64,000 nt of DNA from Marinospirillum insulare DSM 21763 (GCF_000686905.1 NZ_JMLW01000011.1:28096-92095); one strand, 5' to 3'; numbered from the stretch's first letter, positions 53,142-62,531 are shown. Numbers and translations are program-made. The notes: generated from the letters alone by a model not told the origin.

Positions 53142-55241
53142 TTAGAAATAATAGCGGGCTCCTAGATTAAAGCGAACGCCGGGATCAGACCCTAAAAGAG
53201 TATCTATTTTTTCATCAAGCAGGTTTTCTATGTTCACGTAAAACTCCGTATTCATCCATTGTGCAGGTAGGTAAGTCGCACGAATATTTGTCATATAAAA
53301 ATCATCTGCTTGGTTTTTATCATCAATAAATTGCTCGGCGATGTATTTATTGTCCAGATAAAGCGATAAATTTTGAGTGGTTTGCCATTTCACCCCTAGG
53401 CTAGCCTGCAAATCAGGTGTGAAGGTCAGTGAGGTTCCTGTATCTTTGTTTTCTGTATCCAGATAAGTGAAAGTAGTCAGTAATTTTAATGCAGGTTGAA
53501 TCTGCCAGGTTACATCTACTTCTAGTCCGTTAATTTGCGCTTCACTGGCATTGCGATAGGTGGTGTAATCACCTTCACTCACACGGTCTATACGGTCACT
53601 GATCCGATTATGAAAAATAGCGAGATTAGCGTGTATGTTTGACCCCTGGCCACTAATACCAAGCTCAAAGTTATCACTGGTTTCTGGATCTAAATCAAAA
53701 GCCTCTTTGCCCAAACCATTATCAACAACGGCTGCACCTATCACTCGGCCTTGTGGTGTTTCTCGGTTCAGAAAGATCTGAGGCAGGCCTGGTGTTTGAT
53801 AGCCGCGTGCATAACTGGCTCGGACTCGCCAAGTTTCATTAAAGCGATAATTACTTGCTAAAGTGCCACTGGCAGCATTTTCAGCATCAGAAGCTTGGTC
53901 ATAACGTAAGCCGTAAATCAAAGTCCATTGATTTGTTGCATCCCACTCATGCTGAGCAAAAATAGCACTGAAGTTGTGCTTTACGCTCTCTTGAATATTT
54001 TGTGGATTGAAAAAAGGAGCGGAGCGTTCTTCACTTCTATATTCTGCTCCAGCCAAAAAACGATGTGTGGCAAGGGGTTTGAAAGTAGTCAGTAGCTCAT
54101 GGTTGATGACCGTGACTTTGCCCGTCCCGGAAACACTGGATGAATCTGCTTGTGAGCTATACCCCATGTCTTGCCAAATTAGGCTGGTGATGTCCTCTTC
54201 TTTTTCATAATAAGAGCGATAAGAGCGCCAGTTCACCAGTAGTTGCTCGTTCACTTCCCATTTTGCACGTGCAGCAAGATCCAGTCGGTCATTGGTCCAA
54301 TTATTTTCAATGGGGACATTGCGCACCGGAAATCCGCTGGCTCCATAATTTGAAGGGTGCATGCTGGCAATGAACGATCCATCACGTTTTTCTAGCAAGT
54401 AACTGGTATCCAGTGCCAGCACTAAACTATCGGTGGCCTGATATTCAATCGTGCCGCCGATATTCAGCAGTTTGCTAGGTTCTCGGTAGCTGACATTGAC
54501 TGAGTAGCTGTCGTTAAGGTTACTGCTTACCTGATTATTAGGGTGACCTGATGGTTTGGTTGAGCCGCTAGGTGAACCGACTAATAGCATTGCCGTTTCA
54601 TTTTCAGAATATTCTTCCTGTTTTATTAAGCTAAACCAACCGCTATAACCCAGTTTACCTTCACGGCCACGCACATCACCTTCTAGCTGGTAACGCGCTG
54701 CATCGCCTGAAGTATTTGATCCGGTACTGGTTGCTAACATGCCTTCAAAACCCGCCTGAGGTTTTTTTGTGATGATGTTAATTACACCACCAATGGCATC
54801 TGAACCATAAAGAACCCCCATTGGTCCTTTAACAATTTCAATGCGTTCAATAGCTGAGGCTGGAATGCGGTTCATCTCGAACCCCATACCAGACTCACCA
54901 CCCAGGCGGCGGCCATCAACCAGTAGCAATGTTCCATTGCCACCAACACCACGTATGGAAATGTCACCTAATCCGGGATTGGCAAATACACTGGAGCTGT
55001 GCATCAAAATATCCCTCAATGTAATCGCTCCCAGTGCCATGATTTCTTTCTCGGTAATTAGGCTGGTGGCAAAAGGGGATGTTTCCGCCGAACGCTGTGT
55101 TCGTGTGGCTGAAGTAACAACTAAAGTATCCAAATAAGACTCTGAGGCAAGCAGTGAATTTGAATTGAATAAACCGGCAGTGATTAGAGCTGCGCTGAGT
55201 AAAGTTCTGGAAAAGATGCTGCTGGAGGTTAAATGGTTCAT
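53142..55241 (-). CDS. TonB-dependent outer membrane receptor, probably for zinc
   Basis: 699 residues. The signal peptide is 1-32, a TonB-box-like DTLVVTSATR follows, then the plug domain (about 50-165; GDISIRGVGGNGTLLLVDGR, GPMGVLYGSDAIGGVINIITKK in part) and a 22-strand barrel ending in GARYYF with terminal phenylalanine. It is divergent from znuA with a Zur-like palindrome between the starts, so zinc uptake is the best inference. The plug resembles siderophore/cobalamin receptors too. Confidence 0.87.
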   Translation of the reverse strand: MNHLTSSSIFSRTLLSAALITAGLFNSNSLLASESYLDTLVVTSATRTQRSAETSPFATSLITEKEIMALGAITLRDILMHSSSVFANPGLGDISIRGVGGNGTLLLVDGRRLGGESGMGFEMNRIPASAIERIEIVKGPMGVLYGSDAIGGVINIITKKPQAGFEGMLATSTGSNTSGDAARYQLEGDVRGREGKLGYSGWFSLIKQEEYSENETAMLLVGSPSGSTKPSGHPNNQVSSNLNDSYSVNVSYREPSKLLNIGGTIEYQATDSLVLALDTSYLLEKRDGSFIASMHPSNYGASGFPVRNVPIENNWTNDRLDLAARAKWEVNEQLLVNWRSYRSYYEKEEDITSLIWQDMGYSSQADSSSVSGTGKVTVINHELLTTFKPLATHRFLAGAEYRSEERSAPFFNPQNIQESVKHNFSAIFAQHEWDATNQWTLIYGLRYDQASDAENAASGTLASNYRFNETWRVRASYARGYQTPGLPQIFLNRETPQGRVIGAAVVDNGLGKEAFDLDPETSDNFELGISGQGSNIHANLAIFHNRISDRIDRVSEGDYTTYRNASEAQINGLEVDVTWQIQPALKLLTTFTYLDTENKDTGTSLTFTPDLQASLGVKWQTTQNLSLYLDNKYIAEQFIDDKNQADDFYMTNIRATYLPAQWMNTEFYVNIENLLDEKIDTLLGSDPGVRFNLGARYYF

Positions 55242-55279
55242 TAAAAGACCTATTGACTTGTGCGTTAATCAGATTAATG

Positions 55280-55291
55280 TATAACGTTATA
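55280..55291. promoter_or_regulatory. Zur-like palindrome between the TonB receptor and znuA
   Basis: TATAACGTTATA is a perfect 12-bp palindrome within GTATAACGTTATAACGTAAC, similar to the TGTTATA-type Zur boxes of gammaproteobacteria. It lies 38 bases from the receptor start and 26 from znuA, so one site can control both promoters. Confidence 0.65.
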
Positions 55292-55317
55292 ACGTAACAA
55301 GTAAAGGATAATCAATA

Positions 55318-56202
55318 ATGATTGCAAATCGTTATCACTCTATATTTATGGTCATGCTGCTGCTTATTTCTGGTGCGCTGTCTGCCTCAGAAGACCAAAA
55401 TAAGACTTCGGTTTTTGTCAGTATTTTGCCGCAAAAAGGCTGGGTTGAGGCCTTAGCTGGAGACTGGGTTGATGTTGAAGTGATGGTTCCTCCTGGGCAA
55501 AGTCCAGCCATTTATGAGCTTAGTCCTCAAAAAATGGCTCAACTTAATCAGGCTGCACTTTATTTTAGTATCGGTGTGCCTTTTGAAGAAACTTGGTTGC
55601 CTAGAATGAAGGAATCCAGCCCTAAGGTGCTTTTTGTTGACGCAGTTGCAGGTATAGAGCGCCAACCAATAGCCAACCATCTTGCTGCAATACCGGCTGA
55701 TCGACTACCACCCCCAGAGCGACGCGACCGGCATGTTTGGCTTAGCCCAGAATTGTTAAAGCCACAGTTAGCTAATATGCGTACGGCTTTGATCAATTTA
55801 TTGCCGGAAAAGGCTGAGTTAATCGATGCGAATTATCAGGCTTATTTGCAAAAACTAGAAACCCTTCAGGCTGATATGCAAGCCATGCTTCAACCTGTAG
55901 CAGGACACAGTTTTATGGTTTTTCATCCTGCGTGGGGTTATTTGGCTGAAGAGTTCAACCTACGGCAGATTCCTATTGAACGCGATGGGAAAGAGCCTTC
56001 TCCCCGACAATTAACTGAATTGGTTGCTTTGGGGCAGCGAGAAAATGTCAGGGTTATTTTTGTTCAAAGTCAGTTTAATCAAAGCGCTGCCCGTTCAATT
56101 GCTGATGCTTTAGATGCTGAAATTCTTCATCTGGATCCTCTGGCTGAAGATTTTATTGCCAATATGCATCTGATAGCAGAAGTGCTGGCTGAGAATCTTT
56201 AA
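55318..56202 (+). CDS. znuA: Zinc-type ABC transporter substrate-binding protein (ZnuA-like)
   Basis: 294 residues, signal peptide 1-23 (MVMLLLISGALSASE). Cluster A-1 metal-binding fold: VFVSILPQKGWVEALAG, VMVPPGQSPAIYELSP, DRHVWLSPELL, FMVFHPAWGYLAEEF and a long central helix. The usual first ligand (His in PHxYEP) is replaced by Ala-Ile, and there is no His-rich loop. Zinc is inferred from the Zur-like site and neighbours; another divalent metal is possible. It overlaps the ATPase gene by one base. Confidence 0.85.
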   Translation: MIANRYHSIFMVMLLLISGALSASEDQNKTSVFVSILPQKGWVEALAGDWVDVEVMVPPGQSPAIYELSPQKMAQLNQAALYFSIGVPFEETWLPRMKESSPKVLFVDAVAGIERQPIANHLAAIPADRLPPPERRDRHVWLSPELLKPQLANMRTALINLLPEKAELIDANYQAYLQKLETLQADMQAMLQPVAGHSFMVFHPAWGYLAEEFNLRQIPIERDGKEPSPRQLTELVALGQRENVRVIFVQSQFNQSAARSIADALDAEILHLDPLAEDFIANMHLIAEVLAENL

Positions 56203-56900
56203 TGATAATGCCAGTGGTTGATATTAAAGCGGTTAGTTTTAGCTATCCGCAGAGTCAAAAAGTGTTTGAAGATGTAAATTTGTCGATTTTAAAAGGTGAT
56301 TTTCTAGCTTTAATTGGTCCTAATGGTGGTGGTAAAACCACCCTGCTTAAGCTAATGCTGGGATTGCTGAAACCTGATCAAGGCATAATTCGGGTATTAG
56401 ATAATGAGCCCGATCATGCTGGACCTAATCTAGGTTATGTTCCTCAGTTTGCCAGCCATATTCAGGATTTTCCGATTACTGTTCGGCAGTTGGTTGCTCA
56501 AGGGCGCTTAAATTGTGGTGCACATAATTTTTGGCTAACGCCTACTGACAAAATTCAGATTCAGCAAGCCTTAGTCGCTACGGGTACGGATGATTTGGCT
56601 GAGCGTTCTCTGGCGCAGTTATCTGGTGGGCAGAAACAACGTGTCTTGATTGCGCGTGCTTTGGCAGCAGAACCACAGATTCTTTTGCTTGATGAACCTA
56701 CTGCTCATCTTGATACCAGTTCGGGACTGAAAATTTTTGACTTGTTGGCTAAATTAAACCAGCAAACAACAATGATTGTGGTCTCCCATGATTTGGAAGT
56801 TGTAAGTCGTTATGCCAATAAAGTGGTGTGCGTTGATCACTGTTTGAATTGGCAGCCTTTGAAAAAAATGACTAATAACCCTGATGCGAGGCACAGATGA
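56202..56900 (+). CDS. znuC: Zinc ABC transporter ATP-binding protein
   Basis: 232 residues. Walker A GPNGGGKTT, Q-loop YVPQFASH, signature LSGGQKQRVLIARAL, Walker B ILLLDEPTAHLD and switch histidine VVSHDLEVV. It powers the importer with the permease encoded four bases into its end. The ATG at 56202 overlaps the znuA stop (TAATG). Confidence 0.92.
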   Translation: MIMPVVDIKAVSFSYPQSQKVFEDVNLSILKGDFLALIGPNGGGKTTLLKLMLGLLKPDQGIIRVLDNEPDHAGPNLGYVPQFASHIQDFPITVRQLVAQGRLNCGAHNFWLTPTDKIQIQQALVATGTDDLAERSLAQLSGGQKQRVLIARALAAEPQILLLDEPTAHLDTSSGLKIFDLLAKLNQQTTMIVVSHDLEVVSRYANKVVCVDHCLNWQPLKKMTNNPDARHR

Positions 56901-57718
56901 ATTTTTTTCAGGCATTGTGGCATTTTGAGTTTTTACAATTGGTGGCTTTAGCTGGGCTGGTGGCAGCGATTAGTAGTGGCGTTGTTGGCAGTTTGGTTGT
57001 AGTTAAGCGCATCGCTTTTATGGCTGGTGGCATTGCACATGCAGTGCTTGGTGGTATGGGAGTGGCTCATTATTTGGGTGAATCTCCATTAATCGGTGCT
57101 TTTATATCAGCAATTTTTGCTGCTTTGTTAATTGGCTGGGTGCAGATAAAGTATCAGCAACGAGAGGATATGTTGATTGGTGCTGTTTGGGCTGTTGGAA
57201 TGGCTATTGGTATTTTGGCGATTGCTAAAACGCCAGGATATAGCACACATTTAATGAGTTATTTACTGGGCAATTTATTGTTGGTTAGTCGTGACCAAGT
57301 AATGATGATGGTTGGGCTTAATTTGCTAATGCTACTTCTGCTTGCACTGGTTTATCGCCCTTTAATGGCAACCTTAGCTGACGAAGAATTTGCGCGTTTG
57401 CGTGGCGTGAAAACACACCTTCTTTATTTGGGCTTGTTGGTGATGATTGCCTTGGCAACAGTTATTCTTGTGCACTCGGTAGGCTTGATTTTGGTTATGG
57501 CTTTGCTGACTTTACCGGCAGCCACTGGCTTGATGTTGGCATCAACGTTGGGGCGGTTAATGTTGGTTGCCACACTTTTGTCGGGGATAAGTATTTTTAG
57601 TGGTCTGGCGGTTGCATATGAAACAGACTCGCCAACGGGTGCGGTGATCGTGCTGCTTGCTGCGGCCATTTATTTGGTGGTGCTGTTAGTCAGGTCGAAA
57701 TTCAAAAAAGCTATATAG
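56897..57718 (+). CDS. znuB: Zinc ABC transporter permease
   Basis: 273-residue membrane protein with about eight helices, ABC-3 family: GSLVVVKRIAFMAGGIAHAVLGGMG in part, ADEEFARLRGVKTHLLYLGL and VGLILVMALLTLPAATGLML. It overlaps znuC by four bases. No terminator is evident before the insertion sequence 147 bases downstream. Confidence 0.92.
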   Translation: MNFFQALWHFEFLQLVALAGLVAAISSGVVGSLVVVKRIAFMAGGIAHAVLGGMGVAHYLGESPLIGAFISAIFAALLIGWVQIKYQQREDMLIGAVWAVGMAIGILAIAKTPGYSTHLMSYLLGNLLLVSRDQVMMMVGLNLLMLLLLALVYRPLMATLADEEFARLRGVKTHLLYLGLLVMIALATVILVHSVGLILVMALLTLPAATGLMLASTLGRLMLVATLLSGISIFSGLAVAYETDSPTGAVIVLLAAAIYLVVLLVRSKFKKAI

Positions 57719-57929
57719 TTATACCTATATATAAGTTTTTATCAAACCTAGCCAAGTTGCTTACAAATGTGTCCGTGCAGGCATTAAAGCTTGCTAGCAT
57801 ATAATAAGCCCCTTAGGCCAATACTCATCAGCGTGAGTGGTCTAGCGAAAGGTGGCAGCTATAAGGTAAGCGTAACAACAACCCCACCTATTTAATCCTG
57901 CGTCAACTAGCCTAGCTGGTTTTTGTTGC

Positions 57930-59468
57930 CTAAAGTGTCATTGCCCAAGGTAGTAAATGATCAAGTGAGTCGTTTGCTTTACTGTGAGGGAGTTGCTCAA
58001 ACAAGGCTGTTAAGTAAACGCTGGGTTGTATGCCATTGGCTTTGGCTGTTTCAATTAAACTGTAGAGTAAAGCACTGGCATGGGCACCACTTCGGGTGTT
58101 GGAGAAGAGCCAGTTTTTTCTTCCGATCACAAAAGGTTTAATGGCTCGTTCTGCACGATTATTGTCAATAGCGACTTCGCCTTGCTCAAGGTAAACCTGC
58201 AGCTTATCCCATTGATTTAAGGTGTAGTGAACCGCAGCACCTATCGTGCTTTTAGGCGGCACTTGCAGTGCTGTTTTATCCAGCCAAGCTTTGAGTTGCT
58301 GCATGATGGGCACGGCTTCTGTTTGGCGAAGCGCTTGTTTTTCTCTAGCTGTTGCTTGGTTTAGTTGTTTTTCAATACCGTAGAGTTTTTGAATTAAGTT
58401 TAAGGCTTGGTCAGCACGCCCTGTTTTACCTTTGGGTTGTACAGCCTTAGCATCCATAAACTTACGCCGTGCGTGCGCCCAGCAACCCGCTAACGTCGCT
58501 TGAGTTTTGTGGTAACCCGCATAACCGTCAACCTGCAATAGGCCGGTATAACCATTTAAGAAGTGATTAGGGTGTGTGCCACCACGGCCATCTTGATAAT
58601 CGTAGAGCACAATATTGGGTAGGGGTGGACTATTGCCCGTAGTAGTTGGTTTATCACCACCACAGCCATACACCCACATAGTGCATTGGGTTTTATCAAC
58701 GTCCAACACTTTAACGGGGGTGTCGTCTGACCACAAAGCTGGCTGCTCAAGTAGCCGATGATGCATTCGGTCATACAGTGGCTGAAGTTGCTGTCCCAGC
58801 TTGATTAACCAACGACTCATGGTTTGTCGATGCAGCTCAATACCAAAACTCTTAAATAAAGCTTCTTGGCGATACAGGGGTAAGCCAAACTGGTATTTGG
58901 CGGTAATGATTTGAGCTAAGAGTGTGGGGGTAGCAATACTTTTGGGTAAAATACTGGCTGGAACGGGCGCTATTTTAATGGTTGTTTGTGTGGCTTTTTG
59001 TTCACAGCAACGGCAGCTGTATTTTGGGCGGATGTGACGAATAACTTTAACGGTAGCGGGGATAAATTCTAGCTTCTCGCTAACTTCCTCACCCATGCGG
59101 TGTAGATCATTGCCACAGTCATCACAGACTTTGTCTGCTTCATCAAGGTCGTGTAGCACATCTTCACGGGGTAGTTCAGGCGCTAGACTAGGACGACGCG
59201 TTTTCTTACGGGTGTAGGTAATGGTTTCTTCGGCAGCGACTTCCTCTTCGCTTGGCGTTAGCTGTTCTTCGGCTTCGTTAAATAATTCACCTTGGCCTTG
59301 ATAGCCTTCACTGCTGGCAGCAAAACGTTGCTTTAGAGCCAACTGCCATTTTTCTAGTGTTTCATAGTAAAGTAGTTGATACTTTTTCGACTCATCCTGC
59401 AACGACAAAACGAGCTTTTTTAAGCTTTCAATATCGTCTGGAAGTGGCGTGGCATCAGTGTTTTTCAT
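57930..59468 (-). CDS. tnpC: IS66 transposase TnpC
   Basis: 512 residues. An N-terminal leucine-zipper-like coil is followed by a zinc-binding region (CDDCGNDLH ... YSCRCCE) and the DDE domain: QPALWSDDTPVKV, LLQVDGYAGYHKTQATLAGCWAHARRKF (in part) and the glutamate in IDNNRAERAIKPFVIGRKNW. It is full length. Confidence 0.94.
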   Translation of the reverse strand: MKNTDATPLPDDIESLKKLVLSLQDESKKYQLLYYETLEKWQLALKQRFAASSEGYQGQGELFNEAEEQLTPSEEEVAAEETITYTRKKTRRPSLAPELPREDVLHDLDEADKVCDDCGNDLHRMGEEVSEKLEFIPATVKVIRHIRPKYSCRCCEQKATQTTIKIAPVPASILPKSIATPTLLAQIITAKYQFGLPLYRQEALFKSFGIELHRQTMSRWLIKLGQQLQPLYDRMHHRLLEQPALWSDDTPVKVLDVDKTQCTMWVYGCGGDKPTTTGNSPPLPNIVLYDYQDGRGGTHPNHFLNGYTGLLQVDGYAGYHKTQATLAGCWAHARRKFMDAKAVQPKGKTGRADQALNLIQKLYGIEKQLNQATAREKQALRQTEAVPIMQQLKAWLDKTALQVPPKSTIGAAVHYTLNQWDKLQVYLEQGEVAIDNNRAERAIKPFVIGRKNWLFSNTRSGAHASALLYSLIETAKANGIQPSVYLTALFEQLPHSKANDSLDHLLPWAMTL

Positions 59469-59534
59469 GGGTTTAATTATATCAAAACAGACTAACTAAC
59501 ACACTGATTTTAAGACAAAATCCAGCTTTTTTTA

Positions 59535-59891
59535 TTAAAAAACTGTGCTGTATTCTAATGGTTTATGACCTTGCATTTTTTCAATGTCTAAGCCTTCTAA
59601 TAACCATTGCCACTGGCGATCAGTGAGGGTTATTACCTCGCCCGTCATGCGTTTAGGCCACTTGAATTTGTCTTTTTCTAAGCGTTTATACCACAAGCAA
59701 AACCCTGTTTTATCCCAGTAGAGCACTTTCAGTTTATCGCGCTGCCGATTACAAAAGACAAACAGCGCACCACTAAAGCAAGCTAGCTTCATCTGCTTTT
59801 CAACAATCACGCTTAAACCGTTAATGCTTTTTCTAAAATCTACGGGTGACTTATGCAAGTAGATTGCCGGAGGCTCCACAAACATTTTCAT
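59535..59891 (-). CDS. tnpB: IS66 accessory protein TnpB (Orf2)
   Basis: 118 residues with the family pattern YLHKSPVDFRKSINGLSVIVE, ALFVFCNRQRDKLKVLYWDKTGFCLWYKRLE (shown in part) and WLLEGLD. It is required with TnpA and TnpC for IS66 transposition. It overlaps tnpA by four bases (ATGA). Not related to the RNA-guided TnpB at 20679. Confidence 0.93.
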   Translation of the reverse strand: MKMFVEPPAIYLHKSPVDFRKSINGLSVIVEKQMKLACFSGALFVFCNRQRDKLKVLYWDKTGFCLWYKRLEKDKFKWPKRMTGEVITLTDRQWQWLLEGLDIEKMQGHKPLEYSTVF

Positions 59892-60208
59892 GCAGACAGC
59901 GCCTTCAATAATTGAGCGAGCCAGACAGGCTCGACAGCAATAGGTAACTGAAGCTGTGCACCGTTATAATTTAGAACTAAATTGTTAGCACTCTTAATGG
60001 GTAGCGAAGGTGGTAGTGCTTTAACAAAGCCTGACTCATTACTACCCTCTAAACTGACTTTTGTGTGCTGGCGGTATTTGACGATAAAATAGGACTGGCT
60101 TAACTTGTTTTTTTGGCAGTAGTCGGCAATCGTTAGACCACTCTGTTCATAAGAATTAAATAGCTCAGCCCATTGCTCACTGGTGCGGTAGGTACGCTTT
60201 TTCATCAC
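59888..60208 (-). CDS. tnpA: IS66 accessory protein TnpA (Orf1)
   Basis: 106 residues starting MMKKRTYRTSEQWAELFNSY with a helix-turn-helix-like SGLTIADYCQKNKLSQSYF. This is the first gene of the IS66 set; it probably binds the element ends. Confidence 0.9.
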   Translation of the reverse strand: MMKKRTYRTSEQWAELFNSYEQSGLTIADYCQKNKLSQSYFIVKYRQHTKVSLEGSNESGFVKALPPSLPIKSANNLVLNYNGAQLQLPIAVEPVWLAQLLKALSA

Positions 60209-60299
60209 TTGCTCCTAAGTAAAGTGGAGCCTAGTTTAGTGGTATGAGACTGCGCTAAAAGGTGGGGTTGCTGTTACGCTTACTTTTTATTTATACTGC

Positions 60300-60911
60300 C
60301 TATTTTTTTACATCAGGTTTTTCTGTGTCTTCATAACCCGTAATCATCGGCTTAATATGGCTAAACACTGTTTTACCCAGGGTTGTCATATATACATGCC
60401 CAATAATAAAAACCATCATTGCAAAAGCTGCCGCGGTATGAATATAGGCTACGACTTCTAGTGACAGGGTTTCAGTCAAAGCGGCAGGCCAATCACCATA
60501 AAACAGGTACAACATTCCTGAAATCCAAATAACCGGTGAAATAGCTAGCTTAAAGCCTAAGTAGGCTAATCGCTGTAGCGGGTTGTGCTTAGCATTGGTT
60601 GTTTTTTTGTACGGATGGCTTTCACCCTTAAAAGCACCCACTGCATAGTAATAAACCACAGCAAACAAACCTTTACTGGTGGGTAAGTAATGCTTCCACT
60701 CACCTGTGGTTAAATGCCAAAAAATAGCAAATATCCACAACACAATAAGCGCCCAAGCAGCTAAGGTATGTAGCTTTACTGCTATAGCAAAACTTAGTAC
60801 CGAATAGCTGCCATGAATTTCAAAACCAGTAAAAATTAGGGCAAAAATAAGCAGTGCTTGTGACCAGTGCCAAAACCGCTCAAAGCGTTTAAAAATCATT
60901 TCTTGACTCAT
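60300..60911 (-). CDS. Cytochrome b-type membrane subunit, copy 2
   Basis: 203 residues, four helices, near copy of the protein at 48317-48937 with the same haem histidines. Differences cluster in the second helix (FAIAVKLHTLAAWALIVLWI) and the C-terminus (GYEDTEKPDVKK). It lies 18 bases after octaheme copy 2. Its downstream region is replaced by IS66 within 16 bases, so it lacks the terminator found after copy 1. Confidence 0.88.
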   Translation of the reverse strand: MSQEMIFKRFERFWHWSQALLIFALIFTGFEIHGSYSVLSFAIAVKLHTLAAWALIVLWIFAIFWHLTTGEWKHYLPTSKGLFAVVYYYAVGAFKGESHPYKKTTNAKHNPLQRLAYLGFKLAISPVIWISGMLYLFYGDWPAALTETLSLEVVAYIHTAAAFAMMVFIIGHVYMTTLGKTVFSHIKPMITGYEDTEKPDVKK

Positions 60912-60929
60912 ACAATATTCCTTTTTGCT

Positions 60930-62531
60930 TTAAGCTTTGTTTATTTTTCTAGAAATAATCAAGGCAATTCTATGGAAAACAACACCGATTAAAGTCATCA
61001 ATACGGCTAACCAACCTATACGATCCAACCATTCATTACTGTCATGGCCAGGCATATAAATACCCGGCAAGCCTGCTAAGCGACTGTCTGCACTATGACA
61101 AGCAGCACACTCTAAAGCTTGGTCAGCAGATGGAACCATGTGAGTGATTGGCCAGTGCATGGTGGTTTCTACAAAATCGTATTCGCCACTAAAAGCAAAA
61201 CCTGTTTTGTCGCTGGCATCTTGTAAAGCCTTATTCCAGTCAAAATTCTTCCAGAAAGACGTATCGTCAGCACCAAATACATGGGTTGCTAAAAGGGTGT
61301 TATGAACCGTATCGAAAGGTTGTTTGCCACGCATGACTTTAAAGGGCCAAATGCGCGAATCAGGATCACCTGCACTACCTTGAATGCGGTTAACACCTAA
61401 GGGGGGATTGCTAGTATCAAACTCATCTTCAATTTGCGTGTATTCCACGGTGCCATTAAACCAAGCGTAGGTAGGAACCACATTTTCACCGTAACCAAAG
61501 TCACCTTTTTGGCTGCTATAAACCAAGCGACCTTGTTCATCTTTTTGGTTAATCTGCTTACCTTCTTCAGTTAAACGACCAGCCGTTGACCAATCCCACC
61601 ACATTTTAGTGGCAACACCACCACGGGCATATTCAGGAATATGGCAACTTTGGCAGGCAATTTTTTCTGAGTGCTGATTAAGCTTGGCTTGCGGATGCGG
61701 ATCGCTATTGTGGCAAGACTCACAACTTGCTGCTTTCACTTCGCCATGGCCTGGGTTAACAAGCCCTTTAGTATCTTTGGCATTTACTTGGTAACGGCTA
61801 CCTGCAACATCGTGCCCCCAAGTACTATGGCACTCAGAGCAGCTAAAGTTCAGACCGTTAGCATCCATGTGAACATCTAGTGCCGCATTTGGCTTAGCTA
61901 AAGAGGAATCCAAATCACCATGTTTAACACCATCACCGCCACCACCATAAAAGTGGCAGCTACCACAGGTTTCACGGTTACTTGCACCTACATGCTGTGC
62001 TATTTCAGTTAGGTTGGGTGGCATCACCATTTTGCCACTGCCTTTAGGCCATTCGCGGGGAATTTCTGTAGGAAAGCCCGACAAAACAGGAAATTTTTTA
62101 TAGCCGCCAGTGGTGTCATGGCACACTAAACAATCCACTGCACTCTCTTCTTCTGGCGGGGGTTGCTTCATGTCTTTCCAGCCATAACCTATATGGCAAG
62201 AAGTACAGCGTGGTTCATTGGTCACAACCATACCGCAAAAGCTATTCATTACCTTACTTTTACCTAGCTGCTGACCCGTTTCTTTATGGTCGTAGAGCCA
62301 AGTCCAGTGGGTAGTTTTTTTAACCTGGCTTGCTGCTTCGGTATGGCAACTTAGGCAAGCTTCAGTTACTTCTGGAGCCGACTTAAAATCACCCTGCAAC
62401 ACCTTAAACTTACTATGATCAGCCGTGGTGGGTGAACGGGTTTCAGCAGCCTGCAAACTTCCTATTAACAAACTCGTTAATAAAAAGCCCACAAATAATT
62501 GAATTAGCTTAGCGGGGGTTAGTTTCTTCAT
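60930..62531 (-). CDS. Octaheme c-type cytochrome, tetrathionate reductase family, copy 2
   Basis: 533 residues with the same eight CxxCH sites (the last is CAACH instead of CVACH) and the C-terminal membrane helix. The mature part differs from copy 1 at about 12 positions, whereas the signal peptide (MKKLTPAKLIQLFVGFLLTS) differs at more than a dozen of its 30. Both copies are intact, so two functional enzymes or dosage are possible. Confidence 0.92.
   Translation of the reverse strand: MKKLTPAKLIQLFVGFLLTSLLIGSLQAAETRSPTTADHSKFKVLQGDFKSAPEVTEACLSCHTEAASQVKKTTHWTWLYDHKETGQQLGKSKVMNSFCGMVVTNEPRCTSCHIGYGWKDMKQPPPEEESAVDCLVCHDTTGGYKKFPVLSGFPTEIPREWPKGSGKMVMPPNLTEIAQHVGASNRETCGSCHFYGGGGDGVKHGDLDSSLAKPNAALDVHMDANGLNFSCSECHSTWGHDVAGSRYQVNAKDTKGLVNPGHGEVKAASCESCHNSDPHPQAKLNQHSEKIACQSCHIPEYARGGVATKMWWDWSTAGRLTEEGKQINQKDEQGRLVYSSQKGDFGYGENVVPTYAWFNGTVEYTQIEDEFDTSNPPLGVNRIQGSAGDPDSRIWPFKVMRGKQPFDTVHNTLLATHVFGADDTSFWKNFDWNKALQDASDKTGFAFSGEYDFVETTMHWPITHMVPSADQALECAACHSADSRLAGLPGIYMPGHDSNEWLDRIGWLAVLMTLIGVVFHRIALIISRKINKA

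Larger units (their letters stand above)
57866..60283. mobile_element. Complete IS66-family element
   Basis: 2418 bp bounded by 23-bp terminal inverted repeats that begin GTAAGCGTAACA and end ACCCCACC, with one mismatch. The three genes of the family (tnpA, tnpB, tnpC) lie inside on the minus strand and look intact. The eight bases on the two sides (GCTATAAG and TTTTTATT) do not match, so the normal 8-bp target duplication is missing. Its right end is 16 bases from the stop codon of cytochrome b copy 2. Confidence 0.93.
60300..62531 (-). repeat. Duplicated cytochrome b / octaheme cytochrome block, copy 2
   Basis: Direct repeat of 48317-50557, about 12 kb away. Similarity includes the leader just before the octaheme start (CATCAGCGATGCCTTACTGC on the plus strand in both) and then fades. 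Confidence 0.93.

Noticed and set aside
48317..62531. Cytochrome duplication as an assembly artefact
   Set aside because: The copies have different signal peptides, C-termini, leaders and flanks, so both are real loci.
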